A stretch of 64,000 nt of DNA from Prevotella denticola (GCF_900454835.1 NZ_UGTM01000002.1:1156229-1220228), one strand, 5' to 3'. Counted from the stretch's first letter, positions 43,254-53,801 are shown. Translations and numbers: made by a program. The notes: a model not told the origin generated them from the letters alone.

Positions 43254-46200
43254 TGACAAAATTAATTAAGCTGTCACGGTGCGGAGTCTCTGCCGGCGGC
43301 AGGATGACAGGCTCATCCTCCTTGAAGCGGAAGATGTCCCTGAAATGGCGCAGCTTACGCCTCCACATGAAACCGGCGCCGAATTCGCTCAGGCTGCCCT
43401 CCAGCCAGTCGTAGGCCTCACGCTCATAGTAGAGCTTGAGGTACTTCGTCTCCTTCTGGTTCAGGCGGTATTCGAGCGAGAGATTATCGAAGTAGGCTCC
43501 GTTCTCTTCAGAGAACTGCGATCCGGTTGCGACACGTCCTCCCATCACAATGCGCAGACGGTTGTTCCACAACCGCTTGGAGAACTTGAAGGTATAGTCA
43601 GTGTGCAGGTTGCCGTTGACATCAGCAGCACTTTCCATGTTGGCCGTAAGGTCCAGTCCCATGGAGTTGAGCGCACGGCCTGTAATAGCATTCACCTGTG
43701 TCTGAAGGAAGCCTGCCAGAGCACCGCTCATCGCCGTGTTGGCACTTGCCGAGTTCTCTCCGTCGAAATACATACCCGATGCCAGCATCGTAACGGCAAG
43801 TTTCGAGCGTTCTTCCACACTCTTCGTGTTCAATGTGTTCTGCATCTCCTGATCCTCAGGAGCAGAGATAATGAACTCGACTCCGGGCTTGGGGAACTGC
43901 CGGGTAAGGCTCACGCCGCACTTGAAGTCCACTATTCTTCCTTCCCCGGTACCATTGGAGACACTGGTCCTGACATCTTCCGTCGCCGTAATGTTCAGCG
44001 TCGGACGCATCGGATCGCCTGTGAATTCAACGTAGCTTCCGTCCTGGATATTGAACGTACGCAATGGAATGACCGGCAGGGAGTACTTCATCTTGCCCTC
44101 GCTCAACGTGTACCGGCCACGGACCTGCACCCCGTTCGTGGGGTCGTAGTTGAGCTGCAGGTTACCGCCTCCAATGAAGTCGATGTAGTTAGACTGGTCG
44201 GCGTTCAGCGCACAGAGCACATGCGCCTGCTCGTCGATGTCTACGGCAAGCCCCATCGTGAAGCCCGTAATATCCGGCCGCTTGACGACATCCACCGTAG
44301 AGTCGGTGAAATCGGTGAACTGTACAAGGTCTTTCAGTTCGGTATCTGTGGCCAGTGTTCCGTCACGTACGACATACGTCATATCCGTGTTACCCAGCAC
44401 ATCGAGCTTGCCGCCCATCTGCAAGTTGTCCAGCGGTCCGCTGATCCGTCCCATGAAGTCGACGAAAGCCTTGCCGTACACCTCCGAACGCGGATTCTTC
44501 TTCGCATTGATGATCTGGAAGTTCTTGGCTTGCATACGGGCATCAAGCCTCATCCTGTCGAGATTGGAAAAGTCAAGATAGCCCGAGATGTCGAGAGGAG
44601 AGCCGTTGCTGGCAAAGAGTTCGAAGTTCTCAAACTCTATGTGGCTGTTGCGTATCAGGACAGGGTCGTCGGCAAAACGCATCTTTATCCCATAAGGAAC
44701 ACTTACCAGATAAGAAGAGTCAAGATAGACTTCACCGTTGATGTCCAGTTTCTTCAGCGGTCCTTTCACCGACAGCGTCCCTTCTCCTACTCCCTCAAGC
44801 CCGACAAGCTGGTCGGGAACAAATCCGTTCACGTAATTCAGCGGGAAGCGGTCCATCTCCAGCGTTGCATCCAACGACCCTGCTCCTTCGCTGTGGTAGG
44901 TTCCCGAGAGAATACCGACCTCCTTTCCATTCTGCGTTATGATTCCATCGACATAATGTGAACCGCCATCCTTAGGCATATAGACGAACTGTGTACCGAC
45001 ATCTCCCATCGGACAGTTCTCATAGACGAGCTTCTTGACTGTCATATCGGTCGACACTGTAAGGTCGCTGGCTGTCTGGACAATGTGGTAGTCGCCGTCG
45101 AGCACGCCCGAAATATTCGGTGCGAAAGGCAATACCGTGAACAGCTTGCCCAGTTCAAAGTGGTTCATGGAGACCGTAACATTCTGCAACGAAGTGCTGT
45201 CAGCATCCTCTGTCGAGACGAGCAGGCCTGCTCCGTCAGCCGCCTGAAGACGCAGGTTGGCCGACAGACGGCGGTCACGTCCGATATAGATATAGTTGGA
45301 ATCGTTGACAGAAAACGACTTGTAGCCCAGAACCGACTGTGGAGAGGTAATCGACAGCTGTATGCCACGACCCTTCATCGCAGCCTGCAAAGCCAGATCA
45401 AGTCCGGTCTTCCCTTTGTTGTCAAGGATGGTAGCATGGGTCTGCAAGCCATGTTCGTACAGCACGCCACGCAGATAGCCGTGATAAGGATAGGTGTTCT
45501 CCGGGCTGTTGTTCACTGCCACGGAATAATTAATCTGTCCGCCCACGCTGGTGAGAACCGCTCTGATGCTGTCGAGATGTATTTCGTTATATACGAGCGA
45601 GTCGACATCTATCCTCCCGTCGATTCCCTTTGCCGGAGAAGAAGTCAGGTCAACATCGGCCTGCCTGAAGGCATAACCATCCTGTGCAAGCAGACTGCTG
45701 AAGAGATTGTTAGGACCACTGCGAAGCGTAAAATGCCCTGTGGGCAGCTGTCGGAGTATCGCTGACTGATCTATACGCCGGCTGGCAATCTGTCCGAGAA
45801 GGCTTTTGTAGATTCTCTGCCCCGCCTCAGCCAGCTGATGCACACTGCTGTTGAATGCCGTACTGAGCTGGAAGTCACCGCCATCGACTACGGCATGTAC
45901 CGTGTCGCGGCGACTCATGAGGTCTACATTCACGTCGCCCGGGACATAAGTGTGGTGCTGGTCGGAGACATGGAGGTCGCCGATCAGACCGCGGACACGC
46001 AGGTCATCCTTGCCCGACATGGCAAATGACGCATTAACGGCAAAGCTGCTTGACAGCGGTCTGTCCACAACTCCCAGCTGATAGAGGTCTATCCGAGGGA
46101 ATACACCCTTGACCGCACCATCTATCTTTCCGCCCCGCATTGCAGCGTCAACATGGAAGCTGCCTTCTGCCAACGGCACATATCCGCCTTTACGCAGCTC

Positions 46201-48381
46201 ATTCAGCATAACTTTTCCTACGTAACCGTTTACTGCATAGTAATGCTTCATGTCAGAACGCAGGGACAGGTCAGCATCGGCCGACGTCACATAATGTTTC
46301 CCGATTAGTCCCAGAGCCTGCAGATCCGCTGTCGCCAGCCTTCCCTTCACATGGGCGTCAAGCCCTGCCGGACGTACATCCGCCCTTACATCAAAGTTCC
46401 CGGCAGCCAGAAGACGGCTCTTCTTCCTGCCTTCCTGCAAGAAACGGAACGAACGGAGGGGACCCATGACATGGTGATTGGCCGCCATATCCGAACGCAC
46501 ATCAACGTCAGCCCAGGTCGAAACGACATATCTCTCTTTCATCATTCCCAGTGCGTGCAGGTCCACTCGACGCAGCCAGCCACGCACGTGTCCGTTGACC
46601 GACTTCGCATTCATCCGCCCCCTATAGGAGAAGTCACCGCCCAGCATCCTGTTCGTGCTCTTTATGTGTGCCGACAGCTGCTCGCCGTGTTTCGAGACAT
46701 CCCCGTTCAGTCCGTCAAGTACATACTTCCCATATTTAAAACGTTGGATACGCAGGCTTAGATTCACCGATGACCTCGGATTCATGAAATCAGTGCCGTG
46801 TCCTTGTGTCCTCACAAAGCCGGAGAAAGGCGAAAGTCCCATATGCGGAAGGAAATGCTGGAGCGGGAATGCGGACGCATCGGCCGTCAGCCGGTAAAGG
46901 CCGGTCGCCGTATTGCAGGCACCGTCCATCCAGATCCGCCCGCCCCCCTGGGTCAGCCGCATCCTGCCTGTATATAGCGTCCTGCGCACGTGGACTGTTC
47001 CATCCAGTCCTATCCCATGCGGAATGGAAACCATCCTGCGCACGGCTTTCGGCAGAAGACTGTTAATGAAGTCTATATTTCCGACCGTCCCCTTCAGATG
47101 CAGATCACTGCGTAAATGGCCTGATCCTCTCATCATATCGGCCACCCAGCCTGTCCCTGTAAGGTCAAAACAGCCGGGCAGAGACAGATGGAGCTGGCGG
47201 AATGAGACCGAACGGAGATTGCCTTCCAGCTGCCCCTGCACCGTGACACGCCCAGTGGGGAGAGCCCGGCGGATATTCCCGGGTATAGACGTGAGGAAAG
47301 GACGGAGGTCTGCAAGACTCAGATAGCCGTCCATCCGTGCAGAGAGCTGCCCGGGATGGTCATCGGCAAAAGCATTCATGTCCATTTCGAAACACCCGGC
47401 AAGTTCCGTTCCAGGCATCTGAAGACGGAGACCGGGCAGGCGGATGTGTGTGGAATCCATAGCGAAAGCCCCCCGAAAATCGTTCAGCACCAGTCCGCTC
47501 CGTTCCCTGAAGTTGGCTGTCCGCACACGCAGAGACAGCTTCGGAGCCGCATAGAGAAAAGAGTCTATGCCGATGTTCACGTCACGCATCGCCATGTGAG
47601 CCGCATCAAAGCCCTGACGTACACGGCGGACATAATTCTGGTCATAGCTGAACGTACCTCCTTGCCAGTCCAGATCTGCCACCTTATATATATTGTCATG
47701 CAGCAGAAGCTCAGTACCCTTCGCTACGGCCTTCGTGAAACGGGCATGGACACTCATCGTATCGCCCGGAAGATGAAGACTGAAAGCGGTCTTGGAAAGG
47801 TTGAGCCGGTCTATGTTGACACGCCACAAGGGCTTCTGTCTGTTCGGATCTTCAGGCACTGTATCGCCCAGAGCGACATCTATCCATCCGCCCTCGACAT
47901 CCGCCTTGTTCACACGGACAGAGTCGCCGATGAGATTGACGGCATGGCTCACGATGTGCAGTCGCTGTAAGTCCCCACGAATACGGAGGTCACCGATGAA
48001 GTTGACTGTATTTGCCTTCAGTCCCGTGAAAGTCAGCTCGTTCACTTCAACCCTGCTCTCCAGCAGCGGCAGCAGGTCGACGCTGGCCACCAGACGACGC
48101 ACATCGGCCACCGTATCTTTCCTGTTCGGGATGGAATCGTTCTGCCGCAGTATTCTCAGTCCATCCAGCTGGAGATCCAGAGGATAGGACAGACTGACAT
48201 GATCAAGGCTCACCTCCATTCCCGTATGTGCTGACACATACGCAGCAACCTGCTTTACCGCCCAGTTCTGTACCGGGGGACAGTAAAGCAGCCCAACAAG
48301 TATCAGAAACAGAATGACCGGTGTTGCCACGGCGGCGACCAGCCACTTCAAGCTCCTTCTCATATTTATCACATTGGTCAT
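43237..48381 (-). CDS. tamB: Translocation and assembly module protein TamB
   Basis: A 1714-residue AsmA/TamB-like giant periplasmic protein. An N-terminal membrane span (LVAAVATPVILFLILVGLLY) is followed by long stretches of beta strands and, at the end, the DUF490/TamB domain (about residues 1280-1640: VRGRYTLSEGKMKYSLPVIP, MRPTLNITATEDVRTSVSNG). It bridges inner and outer membranes. The ATG at 48381 is preferred over a TTG at 48396. The downstream tamL overlaps its end. Confidence 0.92.
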   Translation of the reverse strand: MTNVINMRRSLKWLVAAVATPVILFLILVGLLYCPPVQNWAVKQVAAYVSAHTGMEVSLDHVSLSYPLDLQLDGLRILRQNDSIPNRKDTVADVRRLVASVDLLPLLESRVEVNELTFTGLKANTVNFIGDLRIRGDLQRLHIVSHAVNLIGDSVRVNKADVEGGWIDVALGDTVPEDPNRQKPLWRVNIDRLNLSKTAFSLHLPGDTMSVHARFTKAVAKGTELLLHDNIYKVADLDWQGGTFSYDQNYVRRVRQGFDAAHMAMRDVNIGIDSFLYAAPKLSLRVRTANFRERSGLVLNDFRGAFAMDSTHIRLPGLRLQMPGTELAGCFEMDMNAFADDHPGQLSARMDGYLSLADLRPFLTSIPGNIRRALPTGRVTVQGQLEGNLRSVSFRQLHLSLPGCFDLTGTGWVADMMRGSGHLRSDLHLKGTVGNIDFINSLLPKAVRRMVSIPHGIGLDGTVHVRRTLYTGRMRLTQGGGRIWMDGACNTATGLYRLTADASAFPLQHFLPHMGLSPFSGFVRTQGHGTDFMNPRSSVNLSLRIQRFKYGKYVLDGLNGDVSKHGEQLSAHIKSTNRMLGGDFSYRGRMNAKSVNGHVRGWLRRVDLHALGMMKERYVVSTWADVDVRSDMAANHHVMGPLRSFRFLQEGRKKSRLLAAGNFDVRADVRPAGLDAHVKGRLATADLQALGLIGKHYVTSADADLSLRSDMKHYYAVNGYVGKVMLNELRKGGYVPLAEGSFHVDAAMRGGKIDGAVKGVFPRIDLYQLGVVDRPLSSSFAVNASFAMSGKDDLRVRGLIGDLHVSDQHHTYVPGDVNVDLMSRRDTVHAVVDGGDFQLSTAFNSSVHQLAEAGQRIYKSLLGQIASRRIDQSAILRQLPTGHFTLRSGPNNLFSSLLAQDGYAFRQADVDLTSSPAKGIDGRIDVDSLVYNEIHLDSIRAVLTSVGGQINYSVAVNNSPENTYPYHGYLRGVLYEHGLQTHATILDNKGKTGLDLALQAAMKGRGIQLSITSPQSVLGYKSFSVNDSNYIYIGRDRRLSANLRLQAADGAGLLVSTEDADSTSLQNVTVSMNHFELGKLFTVLPFAPNISGVLDGDYHIVQTASDLTVSTDMTVKKLVYENCPMGDVGTQFVYMPKDGGSHYVDGIITQNGKEVGILSGTYHSEGAGSLDATLEMDRFPLNYVNGFVPDQLVGLEGVGEGTLSVKGPLKKLDINGEVYLDSSYLVSVPYGIKMRFADDPVLIRNSHIEFENFELFASNGSPLDISGYLDFSNLDRMRLDARMQAKNFQIINAKKNPRSEVYGKAFVDFMGRISGPLDNLQMGGKLDVLGNTDMTYVVRDGTLATDTELKDLVQFTDFTDSTVDVVKRPDITGFTMGLAVDIDEQAHVLCALNADQSNYIDFIGGGNLQLNYDPTNGVQVRGRYTLSEGKMKYSLPVIPLRTFNIQDGSYVEFTGDPMRPTLNITATEDVRTSVSNGTGEGRIVDFKCGVSLTRQFPKPGVEFIISAPEDQEMQNTLNTKSVEERSKLAVTMLASGMYFDGENSASANTAMSGALAGFLQTQVNAITGRALNSMGLDLTANMESAADVNGNLHTDYTFKFSKRLWNNRLRIVMGGRVATGSQFSEENGAYFDNLSLEYRLNQKETKYLKLYYEREAYDWLEGSLSEFGAGFMWRRKLRHFRDIFRFKEDEPVILPPAETPHRDSLINFVNEKKK

Positions 48382-48661
48382 CGGCGGCTTTTGCAAGAAG
48401 AACTTATCTTATTCGGCAGGGTTAAAACGTTAGTAAACTCAAATAACCAGACTGCAAAGTAACACAAAAAAATCGGAATAAAAGGCAGAAAAAAGAGGAA
48501 AGTGAAAACAGAAAAAGGAAAAAGGCCGTATGAATGCCACCAGACAGGGAAGAGCAGCCACACACACTGGCAGCCCGATACGTCAAATGACACAATACAA
48601 CACGCCTGCGACTTCTTTCCTGACAGCGAAGAGACAGGCTGAAACGGAATTGCCATTCCGC

Positions 48662-49348
48662 CTATTTCATCCGCTTGTGGAGCTTGCGCAACGCCCCGTC
48701 ACGGATCTGACGGACACGTTCCCGTTTCAGTCCCATGTGTTCCGCTGCCTCCGCCATAGTATAATGTATACCGGAAAGGCCGTAGAGACAGGCGATGACC
48801 TGCCGCTCACGCTCATTCAGGACACCCAGTCCCTTTTGAATTTCCGCACTGAGAATCTCCTGATTGAGCTGCTCGTCGGCATGCGGCGCATTGTCGTTTT
48901 CCAGCACATTCTGAAGTGTGAAATTATTGCTGCTGCCGACAGGTACAGGCTGGTCGATAGAGATGGCGTGCGATCGTTTCTGCTCAGACCGGTTTTTCTC
49001 ATTGCGCGGCAGCCTGTAGAGAGCCGCCTGTTCTTTTATGGCTTCCTCCATGGCCTTGCGGATATAGGGTGCGGCGAAAACGACGAAACGTACACCCCTT
49101 GTCCCATCAAACCGCTGTGCAGCGTGCATCATACCGATGTTCCCCTCGCTGATGAGATCATCCTCTCCCAGCCCGCGATTGCGGTACTGATGCGCCAGTG
49201 AGACAACGTATTTCAGATTGGCCTTGGTCAGTTTCTCCAAGGCATGAGCATCGCCTACCTTTATTCTTTCAGCCAACGTACGCTCCTCCACGTCGGAAAG
49301 GGGCTGTCCGCCTGCAATCTCTTCGATGTATTTCTCGTTTGCAATCAT
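48662..49348 (-). CDS. Short sigma-70 factor with altered region 2.4
   Basis: A 228-residue RNA polymerase sigma factor of the RpoD class without region 1.1. Region 1.2 is the start (YIEEIAGGQPLSDVEERTLA), region 2 is LKYVVSLAHQYRNRGLGEDD and LISEGNIGMMHAAQRFDGTR, region 4 is LNERERQVIACLYGLSGIHY with HTH AEAAEHMGLKRERVRQIRDG. The usual FISYAVWWIRQ melting segment reads FVVFAAPYIRKAM, the two tryptophans replaced by Pro-Tyr. Region 3 is shortened. A second sigma factor besides the housekeeping one is likely; target promoters unknown. It precedes tamB. Confidence 0.85.
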   Translation of the reverse strand: MIANEKYIEEIAGGQPLSDVEERTLAERIKVGDAHALEKLTKANLKYVVSLAHQYRNRGLGEDDLISEGNIGMMHAAQRFDGTRGVRFVVFAAPYIRKAMEEAIKEQAALYRLPRNEKNRSEQKRSHAISIDQPVPVGSSNNFTLQNVLENDNAPHADEQLNQEILSAEIQKGLGVLNERERQVIACLYGLSGIHYTMAEAAEHMGLKRERVRQIRDGALRKLHKRMK

Positions 49349-49396
49349 AACAAGGATTTATTTAAATTGAACATCTGCATAACTGCCTCATGCCTG

Positions 49397-50029
49397 TCAG
49401 TTGCCGTTTCTCTTTCGTTTGACATACCACTTCACTATGAAATAGGCACAGACCATGACAACCAAAAGAATCAACCCGACCTTGATGTACTCTCCATACT
49501 CCAGTATCCTGTCATGAAGCTGCTCTTCCGGGACAAAAGCGTGCATATAATGCCCGAGAAGCGCAAGGATGCTGTGCCATGCCCCGGCACCCAGAGTAGT
49601 GTAGAACAGAAACCTCCAGTAGCTCATCTTTGACAGACCGGCAGGAATGGAAATAAGATGGCGGATGCCGGGCAGAAGCCGTCCCGTGATGGTTGCCACC
49701 ATGCCATGCCTGTCAAAGTACCGCTCACTCTTCTCCACTTTCTCCTGGTTCAGCAGACAGGCGTGTCCCCACCTGCTGTTGGCGAACCGGTAGATGACGG
49801 GACGGCCGAGATACCAGCCTGCAAGATAATTTATTGTCGCACCGCAGTCTGCTCCCAGCGTAGCGAAGAGGATGACCAGCCACATATTGAGGTTTCCGCC
49901 GGCGGCATGGTAAGCAGCCGGAGTGACAACCAGCTCTGACGGTACGGGAAAGACGGTACTTTCGAGGAGCATCAGAAGAAAAATAGTGCCATAATCAAGC
50001 TGTGAGAGCATGGCTGTGATAAAGTTCAT
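49397..50029 (-). CDS. DedA family membrane protein
   Basis: A 210-residue inner-membrane protein of the DedA/SNARE-associated family. The ATG at 50029 (MNFITAMLSQLDYGTIFLLM) is chosen; the longer frame has no good start. ESTVFPVPSELVVTPAAYHA, GATINYLAGWYLGRPVIYRF and TGRLLPGIRHLISIPAGLSK are the family motifs. Members flip undecaprenyl phosphate or phosphatidylethanolamine. It lies between a TPR gene and the sigma gene, all leftward. Confidence 0.9.
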   Translation of the reverse strand: MNFITAMLSQLDYGTIFLLMLLESTVFPVPSELVVTPAAYHAAGGNLNMWLVILFATLGADCGATINYLAGWYLGRPVIYRFANSRWGHACLLNQEKVEKSERYFDRHGMVATITGRLLPGIRHLISIPAGLSKMSYWRFLFYTTLGAGAWHSILALLGHYMHAFVPEEQLHDRILEYGEYIKVGLILLVVMVCAYFIVKWYVKRKRNGN

Positions 50030-50064
50030 TGTGATGATTTTATTAATGAATATTTGTTCTGTTC

Positions 50065-51270
50065 TTATTCGTCCTGTCCCCGGAAGCCGGCAGTAAGGTA
50101 GTCCTGCGGACTTGTACCCTCCGGAAAAAGGTCGGACAGCACCTCGACACACTCCTCCGGGTTCCTTTCGACAGCTTTCCGCAGAAACAGCTTGTATTCT
50201 TTTTCCTTCTTCAGTTCGTAGCAGCAGCGTGCGAGATAGGCGAAGCCGATGTCCCATTCGTCATCCGTTTCGGGCAGCAGGTTGATGAAGATACGGTAAG
50301 CATACTCCACATAGCCGTTGTCGAAAGCAGAAATACCGATGTGGACGAGCGTCAAAGGCTTGTTCTTCGACTCTGACAGCGCCTGCCGGTAACACCGCTG
50401 CGCCTCGACGGCCTGCCCCTGCATGAGTCGGATATGTCCGATGGTAACATCTATGATGCTGGTGTCCTGATGAGGGCACAGCTGTTTGTACCGCTCGTAA
50501 AACTTCAGCGACTCTTCATAGTTCCCAAGCGTGAAGAGACCGTTTGCCTTGTTGAGGACAGCCTCTTCATCGTCAGGGTTGATGGCAATGGAATACTCGC
50601 TCGAGGTGATGGAATCCTGGATGTCATCCCTCAGAAACTGGTTCTGCGCCAGCTGGTTCCAATAAGGACCGGAGTAAGGGTCGGTATCCAGCAGGTCATT
50701 GAGGATGGCCTCGCTCTCTTCGTATCGGCCGTGGTTTCTGAGGATGTGTGCATGAAGTTCCTTGTAGTCCCTGTCGTCTGTCATCGTCGAACGCTTCAGC
50801 CATTTCTCGGCGTAGTCCGTCTCCTCATAATCGGAGAACAGTGCGGCAACGTCAAGGATATAGTCCTCAAGGTCGTCTGGGTCTACCGTCTCGTCATAAT
50901 GGGCCTGGAGGAAGCGGTCGGCAGCAGCGGCATCCCCCCCGGCGACCATGATTTCGGCCTTCAGATAAAGATAGTCCAGGTCACTCTTGTCGACTATCGT
51001 CTCCGCAATTTCACCGGCGAGCTGCGGATTGTCGTCGGTGAGTAGCGCCATACGCGACTTGAAAGCAACCGGAGCCGTAGCGGTAGGATACATCCGGACA
51101 GCATAGTCGGCCGCCTCCATGGCCTTGCCGTCCTCGCCGACAGTATGGTAATACTCGGCAACATCAGTCAGCTCCTCGGGGTCGGGGAGTTCTCCGATGT
51201 CGCCATGCTGCAGTGCCTCGTACCTGCGGAGCAGCTGCCTGAATCTGTCGCTGTGATAGTATATGTCCAA
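50065..51270 (-). CDS. Tetratricopeptide repeat protein
   Basis: A 401-residue soluble protein of about eight TPR helix pairs, for example YEESEAILNDLLDTDPYSGP, ILRNHGRYEESEAILNDL and AVLNKANGLFTLGNYEESLK. It is acidic and has no signal peptide, so it is cytoplasmic; binding partner unknown. The start is a TTG at 51270; the frame is stopped three codons earlier and the next Met is at residue 50, so TTG is the only start giving a full N-terminus. It lies 13 nt downstream of glnS. Confidence 0.85.
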   Translation of the reverse strand: MDIYYHSDRFRQLLRRYEALQHGDIGELPDPEELTDVAEYYHTVGEDGKAMEAADYAVRMYPTATAPVAFKSRMALLTDDNPQLAGEIAETIVDKSDLDYLYLKAEIMVAGGDAAAADRFLQAHYDETVDPDDLEDYILDVAALFSDYEETDYAEKWLKRSTMTDDRDYKELHAHILRNHGRYEESEAILNDLLDTDPYSGPYWNQLAQNQFLRDDIQDSITSSEYSIAINPDDEEAVLNKANGLFTLGNYEESLKFYERYKQLCPHQDTSIIDVTIGHIRLMQGQAVEAQRCYRQALSESKNKPLTLVHIGISAFDNGYVEYAYRIFINLLPETDDEWDIGFAYLARCCYELKKEKEYKLFLRKAVERNPEECVEVLSDLFPEGTSPQDYLTAGFRGQDE

Positions 51271-51282
51271 ATCAACTTATTG

Positions 51283-53001
51283 TTATGCTTTGGCTTTCTT
51301 CGCCCATGTATCCTTCAGACCGACGGTCTTGTTGAAGACAAGGTGACCGTCCGTCGTATCCGGGTCGAGCATGAAGTAACCGGTGCGCTGGAACTGGAGA
51401 TAGTCGCCGGGCTTCTTCTCTGCGAGATACCGCTCGACGTAACAGTCCGTACGCACCGTCAGGCTCTCCGGATTGAGCAGCTCACGGAAGTCGCGCTCGT
51501 CGGCCGACGGGTTCTCAATGCTGAACAGACGGTCGTACTCACGCACCTCCGCCTTCAGACAATGATCGGCACTTACCCAGTGGAGCGTACCCTTGACCTT
51601 GCGGTCGGCTCCGGGCATACCGCTCTTGCTGTCGGCGTCATATTCCGCCTGAATCTCCGTGATGTTTCCTTCAGCATCCTTCGTACAGCCGGTACATTTC
51701 ACTATGTAGGCATTCTTCAGCCTCACTTCCTTGCCCGGAGTCATACGGAAGAACTTCCTGGGGGCATCCTCCATGAAGTCGGCACGTTCTATCCACAGGT
51801 TCTTCGAAAAGGTGATGGTATGCGTACCGTCCGTCGCATTCTCGGGATTGTTGACGGCCTCCATCTCCTCGGTCTGACCGTCAGGATAGTTGGTGATGAC
51901 GAGCTTCACGGGGTCGAGGACGGCACTGACACGTGTCGCCTTCCGGTTCAGGTCCTCGCGTACGGAAGCCTCCAGCAATGCTACGTCGTTGAGTGCGTCG
52001 AACTTGGTATAGCCGATGGAGTCGATGAAGTTGCGGATGGATTCCGGCGAATAGCCACGGCGGCGCATACCGCAGAGTGTCGGCATACGAGGATCGTCCC
52101 AGCCGTTTACAAGATGTTCGTCGACGAGCGTATGGAGTTTGCGCTTCGACATCACCGTATAGGTGAGGTTCAGACGATTGAACTCGATCTGCCGCGGACG
52201 GTTGTCGTGCAGGTTGTCTGCCGTACCGTCGCATTCCTTCAGGAAGTCGACGAACTTGTCGTAGAGCGGACGGTGGGGAACGAACTCCAGCGTGCAGATA
52301 GAGTGAGTGACACCTTCGAAGTAGTCGCTCTGGCCGTGTGCGAAGTCGTACATCGGATAGCAGTGCCACTTTGTCCCCGTGCGGTGATGCGGAATCTGGA
52401 TGATACGGTACATGATCGGGTCACGGAAGTGCATATTCGGATTGGCCATATCGAGCTTCGCACGCAGCACCATGCTTCCCTCTGCCGCCTCGGCAGTGTT
52501 CATCTTGTTGAAGAGTGCGAGGTTCTCCTCCACCGGACGGTCACGATAAGGTGATGCCGTGCCGGGAGTGGTCGGTGTGCCCTTCTGTGCCGCAATCTCT
52601 TCGGATGTCTGCTCGTCAACGTAGGCCAGGCCTTTCTTTATCATCCACACGGCGAAGTCCCACAGCTTCCCGAAGTAGTCGCTGGCATAATAGATGCTGC
52701 CCCACTTGAAGCCGAGCCAGCTGATGTCGTGGAGAATGTTCTCTACATACTCCGTATTCTCCTTGCTGGGGTTGGTGTCGTCGAAGCGGAGGTTGCAGAC
52801 ACCCTTATAATGTTCAGCCACACCGAAGTCCATGCAGATTGCCTTTGCATGGCCGATATGAAGATAGCCGTTCGGTTCCGGCGGGAAACGTGTCTGGATG
52901 CGCCCTCCGTTCTTACCCTCTGCGAGGTCTTCCTCTACCAGCTGCTCCACGAAGCTCAAGCTGCGCTTTTCTTCATTGGTGTTGTTTTCTATCGTAGTCA
53001 T
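51283..53001 (-). CDS. glnS: Glutaminyl-tRNA synthetase
   Basis: A 572-residue class I aminoacyl-tRNA synthetase. The HIGH motif is in FPPEPNGYLHIGHAKAICMD and KMSKS-like VMSKRKLHTLVDEHLVNGWD is at about residue 270. The anticodon-binding part follows (VSAVLDPVKLVITNYPDGQT) and the end FNKTVGLKDTWAKK is typical. ATG at 53001 chosen over an upstream ATG at 53028. Presence shows direct Gln charging instead of only the transamidation route. Confidence 0.97.
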   Translation of the reverse strand: MTTIENNTNEEKRSLSFVEQLVEEDLAEGKNGGRIQTRFPPEPNGYLHIGHAKAICMDFGVAEHYKGVCNLRFDDTNPSKENTEYVENILHDISWLGFKWGSIYYASDYFGKLWDFAVWMIKKGLAYVDEQTSEEIAAQKGTPTTPGTASPYRDRPVEENLALFNKMNTAEAAEGSMVLRAKLDMANPNMHFRDPIMYRIIQIPHHRTGTKWHCYPMYDFAHGQSDYFEGVTHSICTLEFVPHRPLYDKFVDFLKECDGTADNLHDNRPRQIEFNRLNLTYTVMSKRKLHTLVDEHLVNGWDDPRMPTLCGMRRRGYSPESIRNFIDSIGYTKFDALNDVALLEASVREDLNRKATRVSAVLDPVKLVITNYPDGQTEEMEAVNNPENATDGTHTITFSKNLWIERADFMEDAPRKFFRMTPGKEVRLKNAYIVKCTGCTKDAEGNITEIQAEYDADSKSGMPGADRKVKGTLHWVSADHCLKAEVREYDRLFSIENPSADERDFRELLNPESLTVRTDCYVERYLAEKKPGDYLQFQRTGYFMLDPDTTDGHLVFNKTVGLKDTWAKKAKA

Positions 53002-53429
53002 ATTTCCTTGTTTGTTATTATGCTGCAAAGTTACTTATTTTTTCTCGTTTATGACAGACTTTGTTGTAATTTAATGGCGTATGTACTTCGACAGGCTGCT
53101 GTATTCGTCCCGAAAGGGCACGGCAGGCATACGGCCATGCACATCTTCTCCTTTTCCAGACGGAACAAAGTGCATTCGGAAAGAGCAGATGGACCGATGA
53201 CGATACGCCGCCGGAGAATCTGTTTTTCTGCATCGGGCAATGCAGAGGAACATCAGCAACCTGCAGAACTGCTGCACTGCAAAGAAAAAACCATGACGGA
53301 CTGCCGTTTCCCGGGCCTGCAATATTAGAAACGAACTGTTGCATACCGGTTGGACATCCCTGTAGTTTTTTCGTTCTGTCAGGATATTTCACAAAGGAAT
53401 CCGGACAGACGCTTATCAGCATTGCAAGC

Positions 53430-53504
53430 AAGGCCTGATTGAGGGGCAGAAGGGGCTTAGTTGCAGTCCTGACAAGGCCTGATTGCAATGCAACTAAGCC
53501 TTTT
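53430..53504 (+). repeat. Inverted repeat GGCTTAGTTGCA with direct repeats
   Basis: GGCTTAGTTGCA (53454-53465) and TGCAACTAAGCC (53489-53500) are perfect inverted repeats followed by TTTT. AAGGCCTGATTG occurs at about 53430 and 53474 as direct repeats. A GCATTGCAACTAAG variant is also at the mobile block border near 26289-26302. Confidence 0.6.
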
Positions 53505-53801
53505 CCCAACTCCACCACGTAACACGCTGGTTGCCTGATGATTGAAAGAAAGCCTCCAGGCAGTCACGCATATCACCCGGTTTAACTGCCCGCTTATGGT
53601 TGTAAATATATTTCACAACATCGGACCGGATAGAAACTGATACGGAATCAGGAGGACGGGGGAAGACGGCTCTTTCCCAATCGGACAAAAAACGGCTGAC
53701 ATACCATAATATATAACAGTCACCGAATAAAGGTGATCCTGCCCCTGCCCTCTCGTCCCGAAGTCAGATGAACCATGAAGAAAGAAGCATCCATGTACCT
53801 T

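Noticed and set aside
43279..44961. Long + strand frame over tamB
   Set aside because: It is the antisense of tamB; GC-rich codon use leaves long open frames opposite real genes.
53018..53518. A leftward frame between glnS and the secreted-protein gene
   Set aside because: No signal, domain or sensible composition; the stretch contains repeats and looks non-coding.
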